17,559 nt of DNA from JAAXKN01 sp050258815 (GCA_050258815.1 JBLMZM010000279.1:1-17559), one strand, 5' to 3'; positions 7,492 to 15,633 are shown, numbered from the stretch's first letter. Notes: a model not told the origin generated them from the letters alone. Made by a program: numbers and translations.

Positions 7492-9480
7492 CTATTTGAT
7501 CAATACCATCTTCTTTGTTTCCGTAAATTCCCCGGCTTTCAGCTGGTAATAATACGTGCCAGAGGGTAAGCCATATTGATCAGGCCTGAAATAAACCTCA
7601 TAATTACCCGCAGGACGGAGGTCGTCAATTAGTTCTGCTACCTGTTTTCCGAGCACATCAAAGATCCTGAGTTTTACGGCCTGAAGTCCATCATTTGCCG
7701 CTGTCCCCCTGGCAACGTGAAACCTTATTTTTGTGTCCGGATTAAAAGGATTAGGGAAATTCTGTTCCAGGCTGTATTGGGCAGGCAGTTTGTCACCATT
7801 AACATCCGAGGGATTTGTTACATTCTTCAATATCCAGTTATTAGGATCCAGACTTACTGAAGTCGGGACTCCCTTTACAGAAAACATTATCGTCTGGTTG
7901 TTCTGGTCATTAAATACCGTAAGCAGCGTGTCTCCTGCGCTCGTGCTTATCTTTACCTGTACAGGCATCGTAAAAAAAGTATGGCTTTTATTGTCGCTCT
8001 GATTTATAGTTATCTGGAACTGTGACTGGTTATCGGGTCCCGGTTTGCTGCTCCAGGTGTAATTGTATGAAGGGAAATCAGCCCCGTAAATCCATTCCTT
8101 AAAAAAGTAATCCAGACTTTTTCCATAAATTTTCTCTGCAACTGCCTGGAAATCCTCAGTCACTGCAACGCCATAAGCCAGTTTCGGATCGTTCAGGTAA
8201 GTGCGGAGGATCTGGAAGAATACCGAATCGCCCACAATACCCCTCAGCATATGAAGAACTACTGACCCCTTGGAATAGCTCCTTCTGCTGTCAAAAATCT
8301 GGTTTATACTGCTGATATCCTGCACATATATGGAACCAACGGCGTCCTTTGCCAGATTCATCTCACTGTTCATGTACTGATCATAAGCAATTCTTCCACG
8401 TGAGCCTTCATAATAGACTCCGGTACAATACGTGGCGAAACCTTCGTTCAGCCAGATGTGATGCCAGTCCTTGCAGGTTATTTTATCGCCGAACCACTGA
8501 TGGCCAAGCTCGTGGGAGACCAGATCCTCGCCAAAGCTCACGAGTGAGGTCACCGTCTGATGCTCCATGCCGCCTCCCCAGCCGAACTGTGCATGCCCGT
8601 ATTTTTCCTTTATAAATGGGTACAATCCGAATTTATCTGAATAGATCCTCAGCATATCCACAGTCTTATCCAGCAGGCCTTTGGCATCAGGAGTAAGGCT
8701 TTCAGGAAATACATAATGAGTAACTATCATTGAATCGGTGGGAGAATACTTAAAATAATTAGTATATAGTGAATAGTTTGTCATGGCAATGGAAATAAGG
8801 TACTGGGCAATGGGGTAATGATTCTTCCATTTTGTGGTGACAGTTCCATCCGTGTTTTGCACTGTTCCCATAAATGTACCATTTGAAACAACTGTAAAGC
8901 TGCCCAGGGCAGTTACCCATACGTCCGATGAATCCGCCTTGTCGCCCGGAGTATCCTTGCAAGGGAACCAGTCGCTAGCCCCATAAGGTTCACTAAGGCT
9001 CCATACTATTGGCTGGTTATTATGCGTACTAAAAATAAAACTGCCAAATCCGCTTGATCCGGGGACACCCTTATAATAAACATTTACACTTGCGTTTTCA
9101 TTTAATGCATACTGACGGTCGAGCGTAATCATTAGCTTGTTGTTTACATGAGTAAAATCGAGTTTCAGTGAACCTGAAAGAACCGAATCTACCTGGAGCA
9201 CATTCTGAAGGTCAAGAAAAAATGCGCTGAGGCTAGGACTAGCAATCCTGAAACCCACGGTAACCTGGCCTGTAAGGTACTGTGGGGTAGTAGTAATTCT
9301 TAAATTCAGCTTGTAATACGTCACATCAATGGTTGAATCACCGGGATAGGCTGCCTTTTGAAGTTCGCTTTTCCTGAGATACTGATCCTTTTCAGACTTT
9401 ATCAGAGATTCCAGATTGTTCTGAGAATAGATAACGCCTGAAAGCAGGAGTATAAAAACGAGTAAACAACTGTATTTCAT
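7492..9480 (-). CDS. Secreted M1-family zinc aminopeptidase with type IX sorting domain
   Basis: The 662-residue metallopeptidase has a signal peptide (residues 1-19, ending VIYSQ), an M1 N-terminal beta domain, and the catalytic core. The exopeptidase-type motif is WGGGMEH (301-307; GxMEN in classical members). The zinc site is HELGH (323-327) followed 18 residues later by Glu346 in LNEGFAT, and Tyr402 in SYSKG is the likely transition-state tyrosine. From about residue 575 is a C-terminal type IX secretion sorting domain: YSLEQNFPNPFNPDTKIRF, then a beta-rich region ending ETKKMVLIK. The protein is therefore probably exported through the T9SS and released or anchored at the cell surface, digesting peptides. 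GGGMEH rather than GAMEN makes aminopeptidase specificity less certain. The start at 9480 has AGAAGGAT just upstream. A weak promoter-like pair (TTCACT, 18 bases, TATTAT on the minus strand at 9512-9541) lies in the 88-base gap after the CheB-like gene. Confidence 0.94.
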   Translation of the reverse strand: MKYSCLLVFILLLSGVIYSQNNLESLIKSEKDQYLRKSELQKAAYPGDSTIDVTYYKLNLRITTTPQYLTGQVTVGFRIASPSLSAFFLDLQNVLQVDSVLSGSLKLDFTHVNNKLMITLDRQYALNENASVNVYYKGVPGSSGFGSFIFSTHNNQPIVWSLSEPYGASDWFPCKDTPGDKADSSDVWVTALGSFTVVSNGTFMGTVQNTDGTVTTKWKNHYPIAQYLISIAMTNYSLYTNYFKYSPTDSMIVTHYVFPESLTPDAKGLLDKTVDMLRIYSDKFGLYPFIKEKYGHAQFGWGGGMEHQTVTSLVSFGEDLVSHELGHQWFGDKITCKDWHHIWLNEGFATYCTGVYYEGSRGRIAYDQYMNSEMNLAKDAVGSIYVQDISSINQIFDSRRSYSKGSVVLHMLRGIVGDSVFFQILRTYLNDPKLAYGVAVTEDFQAVAEKIYGKSLDYFFKEWIYGADFPSYNYTWSSKPGPDNQSQFQITINQSDNKSHTFFTMPVQVKISTSAGDTLLTVFNDQNNQTIMFSVKGVPTSVSLDPNNWILKNVTNPSDVNGDKLPAQYSLEQNFPNPFNPDTKIRFHVARGTAANDGLQAVKLRIFDVLGKQVAELIDDLRPAGNYEVYFRPDQYGLPSGTYYYQLKAGEFTETKKMVLIK

Positions 9481-9568
9481 ATCCTTCTCATTTTAGTTTT
9501 CTAAAGATAATATAATACTTTTACTACATTCAGACAGTGAAATAATAAATAATTACACCTGCCTGCAG

Positions 9569-10606
9569 TTACAACTTGCCATCAGGCGACTGCATAAGGA
9601 GCGAATATTTCTTTTCTATGTTCTGCTCAATCACCCCAGGAAGATCATCCAGGTGTGAAACTATTCTGGCAATCCTGAGATCAATGATGCTCTGCGGCAT
9701 TGATGGGGCAATTGCAGTTGAAGGATCCTGTGCAATAACGGTTCCCCCGGCAGCAGAAATATAACCCGAACCGATGCTGCCGTCATGTCCCATACCAGTT
9801 AATACCACCGCCAGGCTGTTTATCCCGAAAGTCTTTGCGATACTGCGGAAAAGCGGGTCCGCAGAGGGCCGCACATAATTCTCCGCCGGTCCGTCCCACA
9901 GCTTTAAATCCATCTGTCCGGAATTTATGAGCATATGAATGTCGCCCGGAGCCAGATAAATCTCCCCTTTCTTTACAGGCATACTATCCTCTGCAAGCCT
10001 TACCTTCATATCGATGCTATCCTGAATCCTCTCGGCAAAGGATTTCAGCATCCAGGCAGGACCGTGCAGTACCAGAAAAATTGAAGCCGAGCTGGTGGGC
10101 TTTAATTTTGAGAATACCTGCAATAAAGTTGAAGGTCCTCCTGTACTGGCAGCAATTCCAACACCAATGAAGGATGGTATGAGCGGCTTTTCTGTCCTCG
10201 GTTTAATTGCAGTCCCGCCAAGCTCTGCCTGGCGCCTTTGGATGCTATTCTCAAGGCGTTCCTTTATATCTTTAATATGATAAGGCTTTGCGATATAATC
10301 ATCTGCCCCGGCCTCAAGTGCCCGGTTTCTGGCATCCCTGGAATCAAGCGCCGTAATTACAAGTATAACCGGAGGCGGTACAATATTCTTCCGGATATAA
10401 CGCGTGAGCTCAATTCCATCCAGCTTAGGCATCATCCAGTCGGTAAGAATGGCATCAAACACCTCCTTTTTCAACAACTCAAGCGCTTCTGCCCCGTTAT
10501 TGGCATAAAGGGAATCATAACCTTCTTTTTTTAGTATTTTCGTCAACAATAGGCGGCTGGGAACATTGTCCTCAACTACTAGTATTTTCATCTGTTTTTG
10601 CTGCAT
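9569..10606 (-). CDS. CheB-type protein: receiver plus methylesterase domain
   Basis: From the ATG at 10606 the protein has 345 residues. Residues 6-125 form a receiver domain (MKILVVEDN; phosphoacceptor Asp56 in LTDWMMPKLDG; Lys107 in AKPY). Residues about 148-335 are a CheB methylesterase domain with the full serine-hydrolase triad: Ser154 in AASTGGPST, His181 in VLHGP, and Asp275 in GMGHDG. CheB enzymes remove methyl groups from chemoreceptor glutamates, or deamidate glutamines, to reset adaptation. No CheR, CheA, CheW or receptor gene is nearby, so this is an orphan whose target is unknown; it may act in a chemosensory-like pathway not tied to flagella. Three starts are possible: 10678 adds an unlike 24-residue extension, 10591 begins exactly at MKILVV, and 10606 is a compromise with AGGT about 13 bases upstream. 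Confidence 0.9.
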   Translation of the reverse strand: MQQKQMKILVVEDNVPSRLLLTKILKKEGYDSLYANNGAEALELLKKEVFDAILTDWMMPKLDGIELTRYIRKNIVPPPVILVITALDSRDARNRALEAGADDYIAKPYHIKDIKERLENSIQRRQAELGGTAIKPRTEKPLIPSFIGVGIAASTGGPSTLLQVFSKLKPTSSASIFLVLHGPAWMLKSFAERIQDSIDMKVRLAEDSMPVKKGEIYLAPGDIHMLINSGQMDLKLWDGPAENYVRPSADPLFRSIAKTFGINSLAVVLTGMGHDGSIGSGYISAAGGTVIAQDPSTAIAPSMPQSIIDLRIARIVSHLDDLPGVIEQNIEKKYSLLMQSPDGKL

Positions 10607-10770
10607 GTTTCTATATGACCTAAAGATAATTAAATTCATCAGTAAAAGACCACAAAATTCCGCACTTAATCGTTCCATTTTTTCTAACTTACCATTGGCT
10701 CACTGCACCTCTGCACCTAAGATTTCCCCATATTCTGTTTTTTGGGCTTCACGTCTTGTAGCGTAGACTT

Positions 10771-10846
10771 TTCCCCACAACTACCCCATTCTCAGGATCT
10801 GACACTCAAATTTTCTCCCATTTTCTCACAAAATTATTGTGGGGAA
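10771..10846. repeat. 10-bp inverted repeat pair with 56-base spacer
   Basis: TTCCCCACAA at 10771-10780 is matched exactly by TTGTGGGGAA at 10837-10846. The flanking bases extend the similarity with one inserted base (ACTTTTCCCCACAA against TTGTGGGGAAAGT). The spacer is rich in CTC/TCCCA motifs. It could be a pair of operator half-sites or a long hairpin in a 5' leader; there is no direct evidence for either. Confidence 0.5.
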
Positions 10847-10872
10847 AGTATCATGCTTTCACTCAATTCCAA

Positions 10873-10888
10873 TGTGAATATTTTCACA
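10873..10888. promoter_or_regulatory. CRP/FNR-family-like operator upstream of the methylmalonyl-CoA operon
   Basis: TGTGA-ATATTT-TCACA is a perfect match to the TGTGA-N6-TCACA consensus of CRP-type regulators. An AATAAT hexamer at 10907-10912 could be a -10 element. A transcript starting near 10919 would place the palindrome centre about 38 bases upstream, close to the position of activator sites overlapping the -35 region. The regulator's identity and the promoter are inferred; the palindrome itself is directly visible. Confidence 0.5.
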
Positions 10889-11063
10889 AAAAACAGTTAG
10901 AATTCTAATAATTGAGAATGTTAATTTTTTTTGACTTTACTAATGCTTTCAAATGCCATTAAATAATACGTTATCACGTATTAAAGCGGATGCAAGGATA
11001 AACAAGTTAAGGCACGTAAGTTGCTTAACTAATGTGCTACAAATTATTCGGAGAAGAAAAAAC

Positions 11064-12746
11064 ATGCAAAATAATGACGATCTAAAGTCAAAAGTTCAGA
11101 ATGCCTATCAGGACTGGGAAGAAAAAATTTACAGGAAAACTACGGATAAATTTCCCGAAAGGCTAAAAAACTTTACAACAGCTTCATTTAATCCCGTTAA
11201 ACCCCTTTATACTCCAGGTGATACAGATCAGGAATCCTACAATGAAAAGATCGGTTTCCCTGGTCAGTATCCTTTTACCAGGGGTGTTCAGCCGACCATG
11301 TACAGAGGAAGATTCTGGACTATGAGGCAGTACGCCGGGTTCGGTACGGCAAAAGAATCGAACGAGAGATATAGATATTTACTTTCGCAGGGACAGTCGG
11401 GTCTGTCCGTTGCATTCGATCTCCCTACACAGATAGGTTACGACAGCGACGATCCCATGGCTTATGGCGAAGTTGGTAAGGTAGGAGTTGCCATTGACAC
11501 ACTGGCCGATATGGAAATCCTTTTTGACCAGATACCGCTCGATAAGGTGTCCACCTCAATGACAATCAACGCCCCTGCCTCAGTCTTACTTGCAATGTAC
11601 ATTGCAGTGGCCGAAAAGCAGGGTGTCAGCCGCGATAAAATAAGCGGTACGATTCAGAATGACATATTAAAAGAATATATAGCAAGAGGCACATACATTT
11701 TCCCTCCCAAGCCTTCAATGCGCCTGATTACAAATATTTTTGAATTCTGCGCCAGGGAGGTCCCCAAATGGAATACGATCTCCATTTCAGGGTATCATAT
11801 CAGGGAAGCCGGTTCAACGGCAGCACAGGAAGTTGGCTTTACACTGGCAGACGGTATTGCATACGTTAATGCAGCAATTAAGGCCGGACTTGACGTGGAT
11901 GAATTTGCCGGACAGTTATCATTCTTCTTTAATGCCCACAACGACCTGCTTGAGGAAGTTGCAAAATACAGGGCAGCAAGAAGGCTGTGGGGCAGGATAA
12001 TGAAAGAAAGATTCGGAGCAAAAAAAGCAAAATCCATGATGTTGCGCTTCCATACACAGACTGCGGGTTCAACATTAACAGCTCAGCAGGTAAATAATAA
12101 CATCGTAAGGGTTACTATTCAGACCCTGGCGGCAGTACTGGGCGGAACACAGAGCCTTCATACAAATTCCAGAGATGAAGCCCTGGCTCTTCCGACTGAA
12201 GAATCCGTAATGATCGCCCTGCGTACCCAGCAGATAGTTGCAAACGAAAGCGGCGTGGCAAATACTATTGATCCTTTGGCTGGTTCATATTATGTGGAAG
12301 CACTGACAGATCAGATTGAACGTGAAGCCGAAGAGTATATCAATAAAATTGATGCCCTGGGCGGAATGATCGGAGCAATTGAAGGCGGCTACGTGCAGAG
12401 TGAAATTCAGAGAGCCTCATACCAGTTCACCAAGGAAATGGAAAGCGGCGAGAGAATAATCGTTGGTGTAAATAAATTCCAGGTCCGTGAAGGGGAACCA
12501 CAGGGATTACTTAAGATTGACATGCGCACCCAGGAAGAACAGGTTAAATTCCTTAATAAAGTACGCTCTGAAAGAAACAATGATGAGGTTAATAGCAAAC
12601 TGCGCGAACTCAAACTTGCTTCCGAGGGAGATGCAAACCTGATGCCTTATATACTGGATGCAGTGAAAGCATACGCCGGCATAGGTGAAATCTGCAACGC
12701 AATGCGTGCAGTTTTCGGTGAATACAAAGAAAATGTTGTTGTTTAA
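11064..12746 (+). CDS. Methylmalonyl-CoA mutase large (catalytic) subunit, B12-binding domain absent
   Basis: The 560-residue protein is the substrate-binding TIM-barrel part of methylmalonyl-CoA mutase, which interconverts succinyl-CoA and (R)-methylmalonyl-CoA. The family core is intact: TMYRGRFWTMRQYAGF with Tyr90, LKEYIARGTY with Arg208, and ISISGYH with His245. These match Tyr89, Arg207 and His244 of the Propionibacterium enzyme. The tyrosine and arginine favour methylmalonyl-CoA over isobutyryl-CoA, where Phe and Gln are usual. The protein ends just after the barrel, so it is the two-gene (archaeal-type) form that needs a separate small B12-binding subunit with a DxHxxG motif; none is encoded here. 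The ATG at 11064 is preceded by CGGAGAAG, while the upstream ATG at 10953 would add 37 unlike residues. It is the first gene of the operon; the epimerase follows after 20 bases. Confidence 0.95.
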   Translation: MQNNDDLKSKVQNAYQDWEEKIYRKTTDKFPERLKNFTTASFNPVKPLYTPGDTDQESYNEKIGFPGQYPFTRGVQPTMYRGRFWTMRQYAGFGTAKESNERYRYLLSQGQSGLSVAFDLPTQIGYDSDDPMAYGEVGKVGVAIDTLADMEILFDQIPLDKVSTSMTINAPASVLLAMYIAVAEKQGVSRDKISGTIQNDILKEYIARGTYIFPPKPSMRLITNIFEFCAREVPKWNTISISGYHIREAGSTAAQEVGFTLADGIAYVNAAIKAGLDVDEFAGQLSFFFNAHNDLLEEVAKYRAARRLWGRIMKERFGAKKAKSMMLRFHTQTAGSTLTAQQVNNNIVRVTIQTLAAVLGGTQSLHTNSRDEALALPTEESVMIALRTQQIVANESGVANTIDPLAGSYYVEALTDQIEREAEEYINKIDALGGMIGAIEGGYVQSEIQRASYQFTKEMESGERIIVGVNKFQVREGEPQGLLKIDMRTQEEQVKFLNKVRSERNNDEVNSKLRELKLASEGDANLMPYILDAVKAYAGIGEICNAMRAVFGEYKENVVV

Positions 12747-12766
12747 CAAAGGATCCGGAGATTAAA

Positions 12767-13174
12767 ATGAATCCATCTCATATTGAACATATTGGTATCG
12801 CGGTTAAAAACCTGGATGAATCTATTAAATATTATGAAAATGTGCTTGGACTTAAGTGCTATGCCGTTGAGGAAGTAAAGGATCAGAAGGTCAGGACCGC
12901 CTTTTTTATGGTGGGACAGACAAAGCTCGAATTGCTTGAATCAACCGCTGATGACGGTCCAATCGCAAAGTTTATTGAAAAGAAGGGCGAGGGTATTCAT
13001 CACCTCGCATTTGCAGTAAGTGATCTTCCGGGTGTGCTTAGTGAGGTTGAAGCCAAAGGAATTCAGCTCATTGATAAAACACCCCGTAAAGGTGCAGAAG
13101 GCCTGGATATTGCTTTTTTACATCCCAGGTCAACCAATGGCGTCCTTACAGAATTGTGCGAACACAAGGACTAA
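12767..13174 (+). CDS. mce: Methylmalonyl-CoA epimerase
   Basis: The 135-residue protein of the vicinal-oxygen-chelate fold converts (R)- to (S)-methylmalonyl-CoA, linking the mutase to the carboxyltransferase/decarboxylase. The two beta-alpha-beta modules begin at IEHIGIAVKNLDESI and GIHHLAFAVSDL. Likely metal ligands are His8, Gln51, one of His78/His79, and Glu129 in LTELCE. Length and motifs are normal for the family. GGAG lies about 9 bases before the ATG, and the gene sits between mutase and carboxyltransferase, as in many propionate operons. Confidence 0.95.
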   Translation: MNPSHIEHIGIAVKNLDESIKYYENVLGLKCYAVEEVKDQKVRTAFFMVGQTKLELLESTADDGPIAKFIEKKGEGIHHLAFAVSDLPGVLSEVEAKGIQLIDKTPRKGAEGLDIAFLHPRSTNGVLTELCEHKD

Positions 13175-13222
13175 CCAAGTTTATTTAATTTGAAACTGTA
13201 ATAAATGTAAAAGGAAGAGAAA

Positions 13223-14782
13223 ATGGCTATTGAGGAAAAACTTCAAGAGTTAACGGAAATGCGCGACAAGGCCCGACTAGGCGGGGGTGAAAAAAGAATT
13301 GAATCCCAGCACCGCAAGGGTAAATTTACGGCGCGCGAAAGAATTGACATGCTTCTGGATGACGGCAGCTTTGAAGAATTCGATATGTTTGTTTCTCACA
13401 GATGCATCGACTTTGGATTGCAGGGACAGGATTACCTTTCTGATGGCGTTGTTACCGGATACGGTACAATTGACGGCCGCCTGGTTTACGTATTTTCACA
13501 GGATTTTACCGTCTTCGGCGGGTCGTTATCTGAAATGTATGCTATGAAGATCTGTAAAGTTATGGATAAGGCTATGAAGGTTGGAGCTCCTGTTATCGGT
13601 ATTAACGACAGCGGCGGAGCACGAATACAGGAAGGCGTAAAAAGTCTTGGCGGATATGCCGAAATCTTCCAGCGTAATATTATGGCCTCGGGAGTTGTAC
13701 CTCAGATTTCCGCCATTTTCGGTCCCTGCGCCGGCGGTGCGGTATATTCACCCGCACTGACCGACTTTACCATCATGACCCAGGGCACCAGCTATATGTT
13801 TGTTACCGGACCAAAAGTAGTTAAGACGGTCACCGGCGAAACAGTAACCGAAGAGGAACTTGGCGGAGCCGCAGTTCACGGATCCAAATCAGGTGTAACC
13901 CACTTCGTAGCTGATGATGAGCAGGAAGGCATCCTTCTGATAAGAAAGATTTTGAGCTATATGCCTCAGAATAATCTGGAAGATCCTCCGCTCTGTCCAT
14001 GCGACGACCCGATTGACAGGATCGAGGATTCGCTTAATACTATAGTTCCCGACAGCGCTAATAAGCCTTATGATATAAAAGACGTAATCCATTCCATTGC
14101 TGATTACAACGAGTTTGTTGAAGTTCAGCGTCATTATGCCCCCAATATAATAATCGGTTTTGCGCGCTTTAACGGCATGTCAGTCGGAATAGTGGCTAAT
14201 CAGCCAAATTATCTGGCCGGAGTACTGGATATTAATGCCTCACGTAAGGCAGCCCGCTTTGTAAGATTCTGCGACGCTTTTAATATTCCGATTGTTACCC
14301 TGGTCGACGTACCGGGCTTCCTGCCTGGCACTGCACAGGAATATGGCGGCATAATTATACATGGAGCAAAACTGCTTTTTGCATATGGAGAGGCAACTGT
14401 ACCAAAAGTTACCGTAATACTCAGAAAGGCTTACGGCGGCGCTTACGACGTGATGAGCTCAAAGCACCTGCGCGGCGACATAAACTACGCCTGGCCAACT
14501 GCTGAGATTGCAGTCATGGGACCCAAAGGGGCAATTGAAATACTGCACAACAAGGAGCTTCAGGAAATTACGGATGAGAAACAACGCGTGGAATTCCTTA
14601 AACAGAAAGAGGACGAATACAGGAATAAATTCGCATCTCCTTACATAGCAGCCAAATACGGCTATATTGACGACGTAATTGAGCCGCGTAATACGAGATT
14701 CCGTATAATCAGGGCACTGCAGTCACTTGCAACTAAAAAGGATATAAATCCGCCCAAAAAGCATTCTAATTTACCATTATAG
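13223..14782 (+). CDS. mmdA: Methylmalonyl-CoA decarboxylase alpha / propionyl-CoA carboxylase beta-type carboxyltransferase
   Basis: The 519-residue protein has the two crotonase-like carboxyltransferase halves of the PccB/MmdA family. It moves the carboxyl group between methylmalonyl-CoA and biotin. Visible signatures are INDSGGARIQEGVKSLGGYA, GPCAGGAVYSPALTDF, DVPGFLPGTAQEYGGII and RKAYGGAYDVMSSKHLRGD. Family members that make propionyl-CoA carboxylase have the same sequence type, so the assignment rests on context. The following genes encode a delta/gamma-like subunit, a biotin carrier and a Na+-pump beta subunit, and no biotin carboxylase is present. This favours the alpha subunit of a Na+-translocating methylmalonyl-CoA decarboxylase. 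It could still be shared with a carboxylase or transcarboxylase encoded elsewhere. AAGGAAGAG precedes the ATG. Confidence 0.93.
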   Translation: MAIEEKLQELTEMRDKARLGGGEKRIESQHRKGKFTARERIDMLLDDGSFEEFDMFVSHRCIDFGLQGQDYLSDGVVTGYGTIDGRLVYVFSQDFTVFGGSLSEMYAMKICKVMDKAMKVGAPVIGINDSGGARIQEGVKSLGGYAEIFQRNIMASGVVPQISAIFGPCAGGAVYSPALTDFTIMTQGTSYMFVTGPKVVKTVTGETVTEEELGGAAVHGSKSGVTHFVADDEQEGILLIRKILSYMPQNNLEDPPLCPCDDPIDRIEDSLNTIVPDSANKPYDIKDVIHSIADYNEFVEVQRHYAPNIIIGFARFNGMSVGIVANQPNYLAGVLDINASRKAARFVRFCDAFNIPIVTLVDVPGFLPGTAQEYGGIIIHGAKLLFAYGEATVPKVTVILRKAYGGAYDVMSSKHLRGDINYAWPTAEIAVMGPKGAIEILHNKELQEITDEKQRVEFLKQKEDEYRNKFASPYIAAKYGYIDDVIEPRNTRFRIIRALQSLATKKDINPPKKHSNLPL

Positions 14783-14793
14783 GATAATTTAAG

Positions 14794-15060
14794 ATGATAC
14801 TTGATTTTTTAAAGAAATTAAGGTCGCAGGAACCTGATCTGAAACAGAAAGATAATATGGAAGAAATGCAGGCTATCCAGAAGGAAGCCAACAGCCTGGG
14901 AGCGGAAGGAGAAGTTTATGCCGTTATTGGAATGGCACTCCACCTGTACCTCCAGGATCTCCACGATTATGAAAATATGGTTCTTACAATGCAGAGGGTA
15001 ATGAGACCTTATTCTCCCTGGAGTTCAAAAATTTACGGCTTAAGACAATATCCCAGATAA
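14794..15060 (+). CDS. Soluble delta/gamma-like subunit of Na+-pumping decarboxylase
   Basis: The 88-residue protein has no membrane segment. Its second half (ALHLYLQDLHDYENM, then YSPWSSKIYGLRQYP) resembles the cytoplasmic C-terminal part of OadG/MmdD-type subunits of Na+ decarboxylases from Bacteroidota, which usually begin with a single membrane helix. Here that helix is missing, and residues 1-40 are charged and probably helical (LKKLRSQEPDLKQKDNMEEM). In the family this region holds the carboxyltransferase against the membrane subunit and the biotin carrier. The gene starts 11 bases after mmdA with AGGAT upstream and ends 14 bases before the biotin-carrier gene. The helix may be supplied by the 39-residue peptide at 15634. 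The family match is from memory of the C-terminal motif, so confidence is moderate. Confidence 0.68.
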   Translation: MILDFLKKLRSQEPDLKQKDNMEEMQAIQKEANSLGAEGEVYAVIGMALHLYLQDLHDYENMVLTMQRVMRPYSPWSSKIYGLRQYPR

Positions 15061-15074
15061 AACCGGAAGAGAAC

Positions 15075-15518
15075 ATGAGAAAGTTTAAATTCAAAATTAA
15101 AAATAATCAGTATGACGTTGATATTGTAAATATTGAAGACAATATAGCAGAAGTTATTGTCAATGGTACTACATATCACGTTGAAGTAGAAAAAAGAATT
15201 CAGCAGACCAAGACGCCGACTCTCGTCCGCTCCAAGGCAGAGCCTTCAACGGATGCATTTAAGTCAGGTGCCCGAACCAGCAGTCCTGCAAGCCCAAAAG
15301 GTACAGGCACAATAAAAAGCCCGCTCCCAGGTACCGTGCTCAGCATTCACGTCAAGGAAGGCGACGTTGTTAAAATAGGTGACAGACTCCTGACACTTGA
15401 AGCCATGAAAATGGAAAACAATATCAACTCCGACAAAGAAGGCGTGATAAAATCAATTAAGGTAAGGCAAAAGGACGCTGTTCTGGAAGGCGACGTGCTT
15501 CTTGAGATCGGCTCATAA
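15075..15518 (+). CDS. mmdC: Biotin carboxyl carrier subunit of the decarboxylase
   Basis: The 147-residue protein carries the biotin that shuttles CO2 from the carboxyltransferase to the membrane subunit. The C-terminal lipoyl/biotinyl domain (about 76-147) has the biotinylation motif EAMKMEN with Lys112, and the hairpin segments SPLPGTVLSIHVKEGDVV and GDVLLEIGS. Residues 1-40 form a small beta-rich N-terminal region (KFKIKNNQYDVDIV, then VNGTTYHVEVE) typical of MmdC/OadA-tail carriers. Residues 41-75 are a Ser/Pro/Ala/Thr-rich flexible linker of ordinary length. GGAAGAG precedes the start. A 115-base gap with a long hairpin follows before the next gene. Confidence 0.93.
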   Translation: MRKFKFKIKNNQYDVDIVNIEDNIAEVIVNGTTYHVEVEKRIQQTKTPTLVRSKAEPSTDAFKSGARTSSPASPKGTGTIKSPLPGTVLSIHVKEGDVVKIGDRLLTLEAMKMENNINSDKEGVIKSIKVRQKDAVLEGDVLLEIGS

Positions 15519-15544
15519 ACAGTTTTTGTGGCTTGTCCCTGATT

Positions 15545-15597
15545 CTGATCCTGCTCATTAGGAGCCATTATCCTTTATCTGATATGAACAGGATCAG
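15545..15597 (+). other. Imperfect 14-bp hairpin in the operon between mmdC and the membrane-peptide gene
   Basis: CTGATCCTGCTCAT (15545-15558) pairs with ATGAACAGGATCAG (15584-15597), with 13 of 14 positions matching and a 25-base loop. No T-run follows directly, only an AT-rich stretch from 15606. It is more likely an mRNA-processing, stabilising or attenuating element than a simple terminator, since the downstream genes belong to the same complex. Confidence 0.55.
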
Positions 15598-15633
15598 GTC
15601 AGGAACATAATTTTATTTATAATTGGGGAAATA

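Larger units (their letters stand above)
10607..11063. other. Divergent intergenic region, CheB-like gene and mutase operon
   Basis: This gap of about 457 bases lies between oppositely transcribed genes and should hold both promoters. It contains a 10-bp inverted repeat (10771-10846) and a TGTGA-N6-TCACA palindrome (10873-10888). No cobalamin-riboswitch signature, such as a GCCACTG-type B12 box, was seen upstream of the B12-dependent mutase. A frame open from 10953 into the mutase gene has no ribosome site and lacks family-like residues, so it is treated as leader. Confidence 0.55.

Noticed and set aside
10607..10678. Upstream start (10678) of the CheB-like gene
   Set aside because: The extra 24 residues before MQQKQMKILVV do not belong to a receiver domain and extend into the intergenic region.
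10953..11063. N-terminal extension of the mutase from the ATG at 10953
   Set aside because: It adds 37 basic residues with no family similarity and no ribosome site, whereas the ATG at 11064 has a good site and gives the usual N-terminus.
10679..11063. Possible cobalamin riboswitch before the B12-dependent mutase
   Set aside because: No B12-box-like GCCACTG element or paired helices were found in the leader.
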